53,147 nucleotides of DNA from an uncultured Verrucomicrobiota bacterium (GCA_946610035.1 CAMOCC010000010.1:1-53147); one strand, 5' to 3'. Counted from the first letter of the stretch, positions 42,527 to 52,508 are shown. The notes: generated by a model not told the origin, from the sequence alone. Program-made: numbers and translations.

Positions 42527-43960
42527 ATGGGAGTAATTCTAGACAGCGAACGCAAATCCAGGACTGCGCGTGCATTCCTCGCACTGGTGTATTCCGTCCT
42601 CGTCCTCGGAGCCGTGACGATGGTCTACCCCTTTGCGGTCATGATCGCGGGGAGCTTCTCGTCGTCCTACGACTACGAGCGCCACACCCCAATAGTTATT
42701 GGACTTTTTGACAGGAACGACCGCTTTGTAAGGTCCATCTCGACTCACTTCGACACATTCCCGCACGATGTCTACCCCGACGCGCCTAAGACGTGGACGA
42801 CATGGGCGCAGGTAGCGAAGGACCGGGCGGCGGCGGACGCCTTCGCCAAGCGCGAGCTCTCGCAGTACGAAGACGACATCGCGCGCGCTACCGCGCGCGC
42901 GCGCGCCGACGAATTCCTCCGCACGCTTGTTTCGATGGACGCGCGCGCACTCTACTGCCGCTACGATGCCCGCGACGTCCCCGGATTCGTCGAGGACAAG
43001 TACGGCTCCATAGACAGTCTCAACGCCGAGTGGAAGGTCCCCCACAAGTCCTTCTTCGACATCTCCTTCCGCGTGGAGTCCAGGCTCCCGCCGAACCGCG
43101 CGCCCGACGATCCGGCGAAGTTCTCCGTCTTCGAGGAGCTGAAGCGCAGCTACGTCGAAAAGGCGATCGCCGAGGGCGACCACGTCTCGCGGACCCTCCC
43201 GCGCGATTTCGCCGCGTACGCCGCCGACATCAGGAACGCCCTCGCCATCCAGTTCATCGACCACGGGACGCGCGACTTCATTCGCGACGCCTGCGCGAAC
43301 TACGCGACCGTTGGCGAGTACCTCTTCGTGCGCGGACGCGCCTTCGTCAACACCATTCTGCTTGTGATACTCTCCATCCTCGCATCGCTTACGGTGAACC
43401 CGCTGGCTGCATACGCCCTTTCCCGCTTCAGGCTGAAATCGACGGAGAAGATACTGCTCTTCCTCCTGGCCACGATGGCATTCCCCGCCGCAGTGACGGC
43501 GATTCCGGGGTTCCTCCTCCTGCGCGACCTGGGGCTTCTCAACACATTCGCCGCGCTTGTCCTCCCGACAGTCGCGAGCGGAATGTCCATATTCATCCTC
43601 AAGGGCTTCTTCGACGCCCTTCCGCGCGAACTCTACGAGGCGGCGGCGATCGACGGAGCGTCCGAATGGACCGTCTTCCGCCGCATCACCCTTCCCATGA
43701 CGACGCCGATCCTCGCCGTCAACGCGCTCAACGCCTTCATCCACGCATACGCATCGTGGGAATGGGCGTTCCTCGTTTGCCACAAGGAATCCCACTGGAC
43801 GCTCGCCGTCTGGATGTACCAGATGTCCTCTCAGACCTTCATCGGCCAGCCCTGGTGCGTGATGGCGGGATTCGTCCTCGTCTCAATACCCACTGCGGCG
43901 GTCTTCCTCCTCTGCCAGAAGGTCATCCTCCGCGGCATCGTCCTCCCGTCCATGAAGTGA
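42527..43960 (+). CDS. MalG-type ABC permease with large extracytoplasmic insert
   Basis: A 477-aa inner-membrane permease of the carbohydrate (CUT1, MalG-like) class. The first membrane helix lies at about residues 14-40 and the remaining five from about 270 onward; the cytoplasmic EAA loop EAAAIDGASEWTVFRRITLP contacts an ATPase. Between the first and second helices lie about 230 extra residues instead of the usual short loop, including YGSIDSLNAEWKV, a phrase recalling the N-terminal part of some GH42-type glycosidases. No partner permease, binding protein or ATPase is nearby, so the rest of the transporter is elsewhere. A GC-alternating tract lies at 42884-42908 inside the insert. Its stop is 3 bp from that of the convergent pectate-lyase gene. 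Confidence 0.87.
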   Translation: MGVILDSERKSRTARAFLALVYSVLVLGAVTMVYPFAVMIAGSFSSSYDYERHTPIVIGLFDRNDRFVRSISTHFDTFPHDVYPDAPKTWTTWAQVAKDRAAADAFAKRELSQYEDDIARATARARADEFLRTLVSMDARALYCRYDARDVPGFVEDKYGSIDSLNAEWKVPHKSFFDISFRVESRLPPNRAPDDPAKFSVFEELKRSYVEKAIAEGDHVSRTLPRDFAAYAADIRNALAIQFIDHGTRDFIRDACANYATVGEYLFVRGRAFVNTILLVILSILASLTVNPLAAYALSRFRLKSTEKILLFLLATMAFPAAVTAIPGFLLLRDLGLLNTFAALVLPTVASGMSIFILKGFFDALPRELYEAAAIDGASEWTVFRRITLPMTTPILAVNALNAFIHAYASWEWAFLVCHKESHWTLAVWMYQMSSQTFIGQPWCVMAGFVLVSIPTAAVFLLCQKVILRGIVLPSMK

Positions 43961-43963
43961 ATG

Positions 43964-46900
43964 TCAGTCCGCCTCCGCCATCCCGATGTCGATACGGACA
44001 AACCCCGCTTCGCCTGTCGGCTTGAGAACCTTCCATTCCGTTTCGCCGGTCAACGTCAACTTGTCCGGCTTCGACATTGTGGGGATGTCGCCGCTCTGGA
44101 TGCCATAGTAAAGGCCTGGCTTGACCGACACCGAAACACATCCGCTGGAATCGGCGTCCTGGTTGATGAGTGCGTCGAGTGCCGACTCCACAGTCTCCTG
44201 CTTGATTTCATCGGCGACGCCGTCGAGAGTGACATCGAACGTCCCGTTGCCGTTGTTCCTATAGCTGTATTTGAAATAGCCCTTGTAGGTCTCAGAATCG
44301 AGCGTCAACCAGCTGACGGACGGAACGGCCACGTCGAGCGCGTTGTATGCGTCGAGTTCGCTGGCCGCCGTCACCGTCGCCGTCACATCATGTGTGCTCG
44401 GCGTCATGTCAGGGACGTAGTTCGGATCCTTCACGACCTTGACATATTTGCTGTCGGTGTAGAGCGCCGAAGTGTCCCACTTGAGCCCCTTCCCCGGCGT
44501 AGCAGGCTCGATCGCGGCAAATGTGCCGCTGAACGACGGCACAAGCGAGAAAACCGCAATCGTTTCGTTCTCCTTGAGCGCGTCCACTTCGGACAGATCG
44601 AACTCGAGCGTGACGCCGCTCTCGATCTTGAACGTCGAGCCAGTCTTCGGACGGAGGCGCGAACGGATGAGGCTTCCGGACGCGTTGCGCGCGACGGGAA
44701 TGACCACTCGTGAACCGCTCTCAAGAGTCACACCTGCATCGAAGTACAGGTTGGCATCGTTGTCAACGCTTACATCTGACGACTTAATGGTGTCGCCCGC
44801 GCGGAGCGTCCCGCCGGACGCAACCGTCACGGCTCCATATATAGAGCCCTTCCCCTGCAGAGTTCCGCCGTCGTTAACGTAGACTTTGCTCGCCGCGGGA
44901 AGCGACCCGTTGACAATGAGCGAGCCCGCGTTGACCGTGGTCGTGCCAGAATGCTCGCTCGCCCCCGTAAGCCGCCAGTACCCGGTGCCCACCTTGACGA
45001 CGGACGTCGTTCCCTTCGCCTTCCTGTCGGCGTTGTAGTCGTCTATCTTCCCGGCGAACTCCTCGTCGGAGTTGGAGTAGCCCACATACCACGTCGTGCC
45101 GGATCCTGAACTCTTCGTGTCTGATCCGCTCAGCGTCGTCCCAGACGTGCCGGAGAGTCCGCCGAGATGGCATGTGACGTGGCGGCTCTTAGACGCCATG
45201 CTTATCGTTCCTGTCAGTGTGAAGCGCGTCTTCGGATAGTTCCAGTAGGAGGCGTGGTAGAACGACGGACGCGTACCGCTCACGGCCGGAACGCCGTTTG
45301 CGGTGATGTTGCCCGTAAACGCATCGAGGTTGCTCGATATCGGCGTTCTCACATACTGGATGTTGAACTGTATGTCCCCGTTGCCGGTGATGCGGCTCTT
45401 CATGTAGCTGTGCGTTGCAAGCGTCATCTCGGAGCTCGTCCCGTCCTCTGCGTATATCGGAACATTGTAGGTCTGGTACTCCTCGTTCTTGGAAGCGAAC
45501 TTGACGTGTCCGCCCGCAAGCGTAAGCTTCGTTATCGTGTTCCTGTTGGCGAAATTCCTTGCCGAGCCCGCGTCGCCAGTAGTGGACAAGTAAAGCGTCC
45601 CGCCACGGATCGTCGCGCCGCGCGTGTTGTTGCCGAAGAATGTATTCGCATCGGTTATGTTGAGCGTGCCGGCTCCGTCGAGAATGAACTCGCCCGTCCC
45701 TTCCATCGCGCCGGTCATCGTCAGCGTCGTGCCTGAGTTGGCGATATTGAGGACGGAATCCTTGCGGAACGTCGCAGAGCGGTCGGTGGATGCATTGCCG
45801 CCGGTGTATTTGTATGTACCGCCGTCGAATATCCAGTTGAGCGCGTCCTTCGTGGACATTCCGAGCGAAGAAGCAACACCTCCGTTCGCTATGGAGTCGA
45901 ACTCGATCGTACCGCCGTGGTTCACGACCTTGCCTGTGTAAGTAGCGAGGCTGTCCTTCTTGCCAGATTCAGCGCAAAGCACAAGAGTGCCCGTATTGCC
46001 CTTATTGATGGATGTTGTCCCTGTCATCCAGCCAAATCGCTTGAGCGTCACTGTTCCTGTTCCGTTTGCCACAATCGATTCAGGCTCTATGTCCATCGTA
46101 AGAGTCATGGTGTGATCCACGTCGGAACTTAAATCAACCTTGTCTCCGGCAGAAAACTTTTTATCTCCTCCGCCAGCATTCGCGAATGCATTATGCGTAG
46201 CATTCCATACCGAAAACTTCGTTGTGATGAAGTCATCCGCCTCATAGCTGTCTATATCTACCTCGCCCGTCTCCTCCTGACGCGTGTTGACGCCGGTGAG
46301 ATACGCCGGCTCGGAATAAAGCGCGGCTGTGCCGTTTCGTCCAACGGCGACAACGCGGAAATCGTAGTATGTGGCCTGCGTAAGGTTGCCGACCGTGTAG
46401 CTCGTAGCGTTCGGACCTGCAATGCCCTTCTGAACCCATGCACCGTCCTCAAGCATCTCGACGGAGAAGCCGATCTCGCCGTACGTGTAGTCACGCCATG
46501 CTAGGGTAACACTGTGGGTCGAAGTCGCCGAAGCCCTCAGCGTGATCGGCGCGCGCAGGAACGGCTGGCTGTCCTCGGCGGTTATGGAGTTTATGTAGTT
46601 CTCAATGTTGAGGCGTCCGTTGGAAGCCTTCACGAGCGCGTCCGCAGCGCTGTTCGGATTAAGCCCTTGCGCGCTCTCCCACTCGTCGGGGATTCCGTCG
46701 CTGTCGGAGTCCGTGCGCTTTGTGCCGCCCCACCAGTCCCACGTGTCCGGCGCGCCGATCGCAAGCGTGTCCTCGTATGTGATCAATCCGCCGGAACGAC
46801 CAATCGTCTCGACCTCGTCAATCATATAGCAGTCGCTCTGGTCGCGGTACGGAAGCGATGCGCCGACTTTGCGGAGGTTGTTCTCGAGAAGCGTGTTGCC

Positions 46901-49900
46901 CGCATACAGCGGGAGTGTCGGAAGAGTACCGACCTTGTTCTCGATAACCGACTTCGCAACGGAATCGCCTCCGCCATTGTGCGTGACGATAGACGCGTCA
47001 AGGATTCCGTTGCGGTTCTTGTCCTGCCAGTTGTCGTTTCCGTAGAAGTGGAAGTCGCCGTTGCCTCCGCCGAGCGCATTGGAATCGGAGCTGACAGGTC
47101 CGTTGATGAAGAGGCAGCTTTCGATTGTGCAGTAGCTCGCCCCGGACGAGTCTCCGCCCATGATATAGCATCCGTTCTTCCAGTTGTACACGATGTTGTT
47201 CGCATACTGGTTTATGCCCTTCACCTTGTTGTTGCGCGTCGAGTTGTCGACGTAGAGATTGCGGAAGAGCGTCACGTAGTCCGCCTGCATGAGTCCGCCC
47301 GCCGAGTGCGTCATCAGGCCCTGTCCGAAGATGCAGTTCTGCAGAGTTATGTTGTGCGGATATGTCCCCTTCCCGTCCGGGTTGATAGAGAACGTCTCGT
47401 CAAGCCCCCAGGAGAACGAGCAGTGGTCGAAGATCATGTTCGCACCGTTCGCGATTCCCGCGCAGTCCTTTCCGGACGTGCCGATGTGTCCCATGCGCCA
47501 CCTGAGGTAGCGGCAGATGATGTTGCTCGCACCCGAGAACGAGCATCCGTTGCCGTAGACCGTAATACCTTCGCCCGGCGCGGTCTGTCCGGCTACATAG
47601 AGGTTCGAGGCGAATGTGATGCGCGAGGAAATCTTGATGACACCTGCGACATCGAACACGACGATGCGGTTGGGCTTCGAGACGGCGTCGCGCAGCGAGC
47701 CTGTGCCGGAATCCTTGAGGTTCGTGACATGGTAGACGGACGGGGAGGATGACGCGCGTGCGCCTACGGCGAAACGGCCCCATCCGAAAGCGCCGGGGAA
47801 CGCCGTTCCCGCTTCGTCCTCGTATTCGTCTTCATTTGCGTTGTCGGTGGTGTTTTCGCCGTACTCGCCATAGTCAATGTCGTCCACCACCGTTCCGAAG
47901 CGGTATCGTCCGTCGCTCAGGCGCTCATACTCGAGCGTCTCGCCTTCGAATTCGAAGTTGATCGTGCCGTCGCAGTAGATATAGGAGTATGTCTTGGAGT
48001 TCGGGTCAAGCCAATCAGCTGGAATCCGCACAGTGACCGTCTTTCCCGCAGCGCCGGTGATTTCCAGCTTTTCGTTGGAGCTGGAGGCAACGTACGTTGC
48101 ACCTTCGACGGAGGGAATCGCAAGTTTCCCGCCAGACTGCGTGAAGATGTTGTTCGCCGTCCTAAGCGTCCCGTTCTTGACCGTGCCAGCGCCGCTGAAC
48201 GACTGTACCGTGATGTCAAGCCCGCCAAGGTCGAGCGTGCCGCCGGACATCGAGACCGGCACATTCGGAATAGACCTACCCATGCTGGTTATGTTCCATT
48301 TGTTGGCGAGGTATGTCTCGATCTGCTTGATCTGGACCTGCGACGGATTGAAGTTCAGTCCAATAAGTTCGCCGATTGCGACGCTGCTGCACCAACCTCC
48401 GATGTTGAGCGAAGTCATTGTGGAAACACGGTTGAAGCCAAGAACAGCTAGCGTTGCATCATAGTCGTGATAGGCCAAATCCCCGTATTCCCCGTTCTGC
48501 CAGAATCCATCGTCAACGGATGTGGACGAGCCGCGCATCTTGGTCCAGCGATTCCACCACGAGTCACTCGTTCTCCTGCCTATATACTGATTGTTCTGTC
48601 CGTTGTACTGGAGAATCGCAGCCCCAGTGTTGTTGTGTTCGACAACATGGATTGCGCCCAGCAAAGCCTGCGTGTGGTATATCTTCCACGCGCTGCCGTC
48701 GTTGTCCCACGAGCTTGTAAGCGTTCCATGAGATGTGAGCACCGAAGGTTTTCCGCCGAAATAGTCATAGGAAACCGTCATGGGCGATTCGCTGTTTGCG
48801 AAGTAACCGTTCCCCGTCTGCGAAACCCAGTTGACAACCTTGCCGTCCGTCAGGGTGATCGAATCCGCAGCGGAAGCATCGACTCTCCATAGCTGGGATA
48901 TGCCGTCGAGAGACGATACGATGTAAAGGAGGCCGTTCCTTCCGATTGCGAGCTTGCCCGAGAAGTCGCTTAGTCCGTAAAGGCTCGTCTCGCCGGTCAC
49001 GGTAAGGCCACCTGCGCCGGTGATCTTGCCATAGAACGCGCCATTGCCGGCGGTGATGCCGGCGCTTGTCGAGACTGTCGCGACGCCGCTCATTGTCGCC
49101 GCGTTGATTGACGTGGCGTTGAACACGATTTTGTGGGTTTCGCCCGCCGCTCCGGAATAATACTCATTTGGCACAAACGAAAGCTCTCCATTCGGCAGAT
49201 TCACCATGCCGTTTACGGTAACAGTACCGAAACCGACGACTGTCAACGAGCCGGAGCCCGAAACATCGCCCTCGATTGTGATGTTGTGTCCGTTAGGGTT
49301 GATCCAACCGCCGTTGTCGCCGATTGTGAACGCGATTCCGCTCGCGATGAATGTTCCGTCCGCCGTGGCCACAAGCGTGCCGCCGTTGAGATTGACAGTC
49401 GCCGTGCCCGCGCCCTTCTCAATCGCCGCAGTCGTGAACCGGCCGCCGTCAATGTTCAACGTTCCCGTGGAATTGGCGCCGTCGGCGAGTTTGACCTTGC
49501 CGAACCGTGCAGTATACGATCCGCCCAAGAGATTGTATACGCCCGTCGACCTATCGCCACAGCCGACCATCATTGCGTATTCGCCCGCATTGCCGATGCC
49601 GTCCGCCGACGAACTGACCGAGCCGCCAGTCTGGTTGATTACGCCAGTACATCCGGCATCGACGCCCACGTTCAACCGCGAATCAGCGTTCTGCGCGGCG
49701 GCATCGCGGTAGCCGACAACAAGCTCGCCGCCATCTATATTGACGTTGCCGTAGGCGCTGTTGCCGTTGCTTCCTTCACCAACGGCCATCCAGTAGGTTG
49801 TTCTGACAATACCGGACTGAAGCGTGAAGATGCCTGTGACGTCCGAACCATAAAGAGCGCGTCCGACATGAAGGTCTGAAACGATTTGGTGTGTTCCGCT

Positions 49901-52339
49901 CGCGATCACGAGTTCTCCGCTCTTGTGCGCACCCACCGCGAACCATGCGGATTTCCATGTGCCTGGCTCCGTGTAGCCGTAGGCATCATCAGTCGCATAG
50001 AACGTAACAGGTCCCCCATCCACCAAAAGCGTACTGGAGGGACCAATATTGCTGCGGAACCAGATGTCGGCGGACTTGTCTATTCTCCAGTATGTTTCGG
50101 CGTCCGAGAGGTCGTATCCCGTCCAGTTCATCATGTCGTCCCAGTACTTCGTTTCTTCGGAACTGCCGCCGGTCCAGGTATAGTCACCCGACGTCCACCA
50201 GCCGTTCGAATGTCTGTAGCCGGACATGTCAAGAGTGTCGCCGGACGTGTTCTTGAACGTGACTCCGTCACCCTCGCAGAAAAACATTCCATCTATGTTT
50301 GCGACGCGCGCGTCAGGGACTACGATCGTCACGTTCTTTCCGCTCGCGCCAGTGATGACAAGCTGCCTGTTGCTGTCCGAGGCGTAGTAGGTCGCACCGT
50401 CCACGGCTGGGATCGTCAGGTCACCATCGCCTTGGGTGTATGTGCCGCCAACGGTCCTCAGCGTTCCGTTCTGCACCGTGCCAGAGCCGGTGAAGCTCGC
50501 AACCATCAAGTCAAAACCTCCCAGGTCGAGAGTCGCGCCGGTTGACATCGAAAGCGCGTTCGCAGTTGTCAGCGGCGCGTATGTGTTCTCAAACCCCCAT
50601 TTCCACATCAGATAGTCTTCTATGCCTACGCGTTCCGATTCTGTAACCTCACGGTTGAATAGCAGGACTTCGCCCCAAGTCATGGAATAAGGCGAAGAGT
50701 CGCCACCAAATGTAATCGTGTCCGGAGAGTAGCGCGACCAGCGACCTATTATGGAAAACACCTTAGGATCAGTGGAAATTCTCACTCCGGACTCGCCATT
50801 TTGCCAAATCCTGTTGTTAATGTCGTCGTTATATGTGGATGCTTGACGGACCCAGTATCCATTCTGATTGTGCTGTCGTATACACCATCTTCCATCTGCC
50901 TGTGAATCTGATGAAGTGCACAGCTTGCAATAATTAGGCTTTGAATTGCATTGCGCAACCGCGAACATCGAAGCAACAACACTTGATGACTTACACTTCA
51001 CGCTGAAAGTGTCGCTGTGTTTCGCGTCACGTCCGTTGATAGTCGCATCTGTCAGCTCGCCGCCATTGTTCGTAAAGTAACTGTCGAAATCGCCTGTGCC
51101 GAAATCATAGTCGAGGTCGCAGTTAGGCACTTCTGAGGGCGTGCCGAACCTGAGTGTTCCAGCTACATGGACGGATCCCGAAATCCTGCCGTTGCCAAGC
51201 CAAAGTTCATTGTCATTCGATCCGACAATGAAACTCGCCACAACACCCGTAAACGCCGATGTATCACCAGTGAATGAAACAGAGCCGCCTCCTTTGACCT
51301 GTATATTGCCGCTGCCGCATACTGTGGCGGCAACTTCAACTGCATAGCCGTAAGTATCGATAGTCCCGCCATTTACACCGATATTCAACGTCACGCCGCT
51401 TGCGATCAGCGTGCCGTCGGCTTTGGCGGCAAGAGTGCCGCCGTCGAGATTGACCGTGGCCGTGCCAAGTCCGTTCGTAATGGTCTCGGCTGTAAATGTT
51501 CCGCCGCAGATGTTGAGCGTACCAATGGAACCAGTGCCGTTCGCAATCAGCACGTTTCCCGAGCGCGCCGTATATGTGCCGTTCGAAATCGTGTAGGTCG
51601 CGGTGGTGTTGTCGGCGCTGCCGACAATGAGCGCCGGACCATTGTCGAACTGAGAACTGACATTGCCGCCAGTCTGCATGAATGTCGTAACACTGCCTGC
51701 GGCGCGCCCCATCTCGATACGCCCATTGTCTGCCGTCACATACACACCGACCTCGTTGGTCCTGCATCCGATAACCAGCTCTCCGCCCGAAACCGTGACG
51801 TTACCCTGCGCACCCGTATGCCAGGAAGCATACTTATCCTCCCAGAAAGTACCCAAAACCATCCAATAGGAGGTTTCCACGCGGCCGGAAAGGAGCGTGA
51901 AATCGCCGCGGGCGTTGTTCGCCCAGCAACCTATGCCGACAAGAATGTCATTCGCAAAATGATAAGTTCCGCCATTGATCGCAAGTACGCCATAAGTGCC
52001 AGTGCCGAGGTTCAGATTGCCCCCGGTCTGCACGAGCCCCTTCTCAAGCGAATCAGCCGTGAAAGTCACAGAACCCGAAAGGTTGTTCTCGACCCATAGC
52101 CCCGCATCAAGCGTCTCCGCATTTCCGAATGTGACCGTCGCGGCGGTACCGTTCATAGTTGAATAGTTGAACCGATGCGGCTCGACCGTCCCACTCCACT
52201 TGGTGGAATCGTCCCAGTTGCCTGAGCTGCCGCCGACCCACTCGATTTCCGCCTCTGCGCGATGCGCGAGACAAAGCACAAGTGATGCAGCTGCAATCAC
52301 CGCATGAATACGACTGAACGAGGCTTTCGAATGCTCCAT
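43964..52339 (-). CDS. Giant passenger-repeat protein carrying a PL1 pectate lyase
   Basis: A 2791-aa exported protein with a signal peptide (cleavage near AHRAEA). Residues of about 31-730 and 735-1490 are two diverged copies of one module: each opens with a WVGGSSGNWDDS or WTGGSSEETKYWDD phrase, runs through glycine-rich beta-helix repeats and includes a lectin-like segment with FWQNGE or IWQNGE. A PL1-type lyase fills about 1508-1915 (FPGAFGWGRFAVGARA, VTNLKDSGTGSLRDAV, VAGQTAPGEGITVYGN, FDHCSFSWGLDETFSI), ending with a DSDSDGIPDEWE calcium motif. A fibronectin type III domain (about 1933-2013) follows, then passenger-associated repeats (GTTTVNAGSLIVNGSL). The C-terminus ends VRIDIGMAEAD, with no obvious outer-membrane barrel, so the export route is unclear. 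The product would cleave pectate-like polyuronides at the cell surface, feeding uxaC/kdgK. GGGAG precedes the ATG. Confidence 0.86.
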   Translation of the reverse strand: MEHSKASFSRIHAVIAAASLVLCLAHRAEAEIEWVGGSSGNWDDSTKWSGTVEPHRFNYSTMNGTAATVTFGNAETLDAGLWVENNLSGSVTFTADSLEKGLVQTGGNLNLGTGTYGVLAINGGTYHFANDILVGIGCWANNARGDFTLLSGRVETSYWMVLGTFWEDKYASWHTGAQGNVTVSGGELVIGCRTNEVGVYVTADNGRIEMGRAAGSVTTFMQTGGNVSSQFDNGPALIVGSADNTTATYTISNGTYTARSGNVLIANGTGSIGTLNICGGTFTAETITNGLGTATVNLDGGTLAAKADGTLIASGVTLNIGVNGGTIDTYGYAVEVAATVCGSGNIQVKGGGSVSFTGDTSAFTGVVASFIVGSNDNELWLGNGRISGSVHVAGTLRFGTPSEVPNCDLDYDFGTGDFDSYFTNNGGELTDATINGRDAKHSDTFSVKCKSSSVVASMFAVAQCNSKPNYCKLCTSSDSQADGRWCIRQHNQNGYWVRQASTYNDDINNRIWQNGESGVRISTDPKVFSIIGRWSRYSPDTITFGGDSSPYSMTWGEVLLFNREVTESERVGIEDYLMWKWGFENTYAPLTTANALSMSTGATLDLGGFDLMVASFTGSGTVQNGTLRTVGGTYTQGDGDLTIPAVDGATYYASDSNRQLVITGASGKNVTIVVPDARVANIDGMFFCEGDGVTFKNTSGDTLDMSGYRHSNGWWTSGDYTWTGGSSEETKYWDDMMNWTGYDLSDAETYWRIDKSADIWFRSNIGPSSTLLVDGGPVTFYATDDAYGYTEPGTWKSAWFAVGAHKSGELVIASGTHQIVSDLHVGRALYGSDVTGIFTLQSGIVRTTYWMAVGEGSNGNSAYGNVNIDGGELVVGYRDAAAQNADSRLNVGVDAGCTGVINQTGGSVSSSADGIGNAGEYAMMVGCGDRSTGVYNLLGGSYTARFGKVKLADGANSTGTLNIDGGRFTTAAIEKGAGTATVNLNGGTLVATADGTFIASGIAFTIGDNGGWINPNGHNITIEGDVSGSGSLTVVGFGTVTVNGMVNLPNGELSFVPNEYYSGAAGETHKIVFNATSINAATMSGVATVSTSAGITAGNGAFYGKITGAGGLTVTGETSLYGLSDFSGKLAIGRNGLLYIVSSLDGISQLWRVDASAADSITLTDGKVVNWVSQTGNGYFANSESPMTVSYDYFGGKPSVLTSHGTLTSSWDNDGSAWKIYHTQALLGAIHVVEHNNTGAAILQYNGQNNQYIGRRTSDSWWNRWTKMRGSSTSVDDGFWQNGEYGDLAYHDYDATLAVLGFNRVSTMTSLNIGGWCSSVAIGELIGLNFNPSQVQIKQIETYLANKWNITSMGRSIPNVPVSMSGGTLDLGGLDITVQSFSGAGTVKNGTLRTANNIFTQSGGKLAIPSVEGATYVASSSNEKLEITGAAGKTVTVRIPADWLDPNSKTYSYIYCDGTINFEFEGETLEYERLSDGRYRFGTVVDDIDYGEYGENTTDNANEDEYEDEAGTAFPGAFGWGRFAVGARASSSPSVYHVTNLKDSGTGSLRDAVSKPNRIVVFDVAGVIKISSRITFASNLYVAGQTAPGEGITVYGNGCSFSGASNIICRYLRWRMGHIGTSGKDCAGIANGANMIFDHCSFSWGLDETFSINPDGKGTYPHNITLQNCIFGQGLMTHSAGGLMQADYVTLFRNLYVDNSTRNNKVKGINQYANNIVYNWKNGCYIMGGDSSGASYCTIESCLFINGPVSSDSNALGGGNGDFHFYGNDNWQDKNRNGILDASIVTHNGGGDSVAKSVIENKVGTLPTLPLYAGNTLLENNLRKVGASLPYRDQSDCYMIDEVETIGRSGGLITYEDTLAIGAPDTWDWWGGTKRTDSDSDGIPDEWESAQGLNPNSAADALVKASNGRLNIENYINSITAEDSQPFLRAPITLRASATSTHSVTLAWRDYTYGEIGFSVEMLEDGAWVQKGIAGPNATSYTVGNLTQATYYDFRVVAVGRNGTAALYSEPAYLTGVNTRQEETGEVDIDSYEADDFITTKFSVWNATHNAFANAGGGDKKFSAGDKVDLSSDVDHTMTLTMDIEPESIVANGTGTVTLKRFGWMTGTTSINKGNTGTLVLCAESGKKDSLATYTGKVVNHGGTIEFDSIANGGVASSLGMSTKDALNWIFDGGTYKYTGGNASTDRSATFRKDSVLNIANSGTTLTMTGAMEGTGEFILDGAGTLNITDANTFFGNNTRGATIRGGTLYLSTTGDAGSARNFANRNTITKLTLAGGHVKFASKNEEYQTYNVPIYAEDGTSSEMTLATHSYMKSRITGNGDIQFNIQYVRTPISSNLDAFTGNITANGVPAVSGTRPSFYHASYWNYPKTRFTLTGTISMASKSRHVTCHLGGLSGTSGTTLSGSDTKSSGSGTTWYVGYSNSDEEFAGKIDDYNADRKAKGTTSVVKVGTGYWRLTGASEHSGTTTVNAGSLIVNGSLPAASKVYVNDGGTLQGKGSIYGAVTVASGGTLRAGDTIKSSDVSVDNDANLYFDAGVTLESGSRVVIPVARNASGSLIRSRLRPKTGSTFKIESGVTLEFDLSEVDALKENETIAVFSLVPSFSGTFAAIEPATPGKGLKWDTSALYTDSKYVKVVKDPNYVPDMTPSTHDVTATVTAASELDAYNALDVAVPSVSWLTLDSETYKGYFKYSYRNNGNGTFDVTLDGVADEIKQETVESALDALINQDADSSGCVSVSVKPGLYYGIQSGDIPTMSKPDKLTLTGETEWKVLKPTGEAGFVRIDIGMAEAD

Positions 52340-52361
52340 GACTACTCCCCTTTGTCACAAT

Positions 52362-52370
52362 ATTCTACCA
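52362..52370 (-). promoter_or_regulatory. Extended -10 promoter of the pectate-lyase gene
   Basis: TGG-TAGAAT on the minus strand (hexamer 52362-52367) with no good -35 (GGCTAC at 17 bp). Leader about 16 nt. Confidence 0.6.
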
Positions 52371-52472
52371 CTTTCCGGGCGGGAGTAGCCTACCCCATCG
52401 GGTGTTGACAGGTCCTCTTTCCTCTTTCGTTCCCATATAGGGGGAGACAGGGGGCACACGCATGATTCATAT

Positions 52473-52501
52473 TTGCCACATCGAGCACAATTTGCTACAA
52501 T
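52473..52501 (+). promoter_or_regulatory. Promoter of the truncated right-edge gene
   Basis: TTGCCA (52473-52478), 17 bp, TGC-TACAAT (hexamer 52496-52501). The ATG at 52509 would coincide with the predicted transcription start. Confidence 0.6.
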
Positions 52502-52508
52502 AATGGCC

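Noticed and set aside
42884-42908. Alternating GC tract as a Z-DNA or regulatory element
   Set aside because: It lies inside the permease frame and encodes an Ala/Arg-rich stretch; codon bias explains it.
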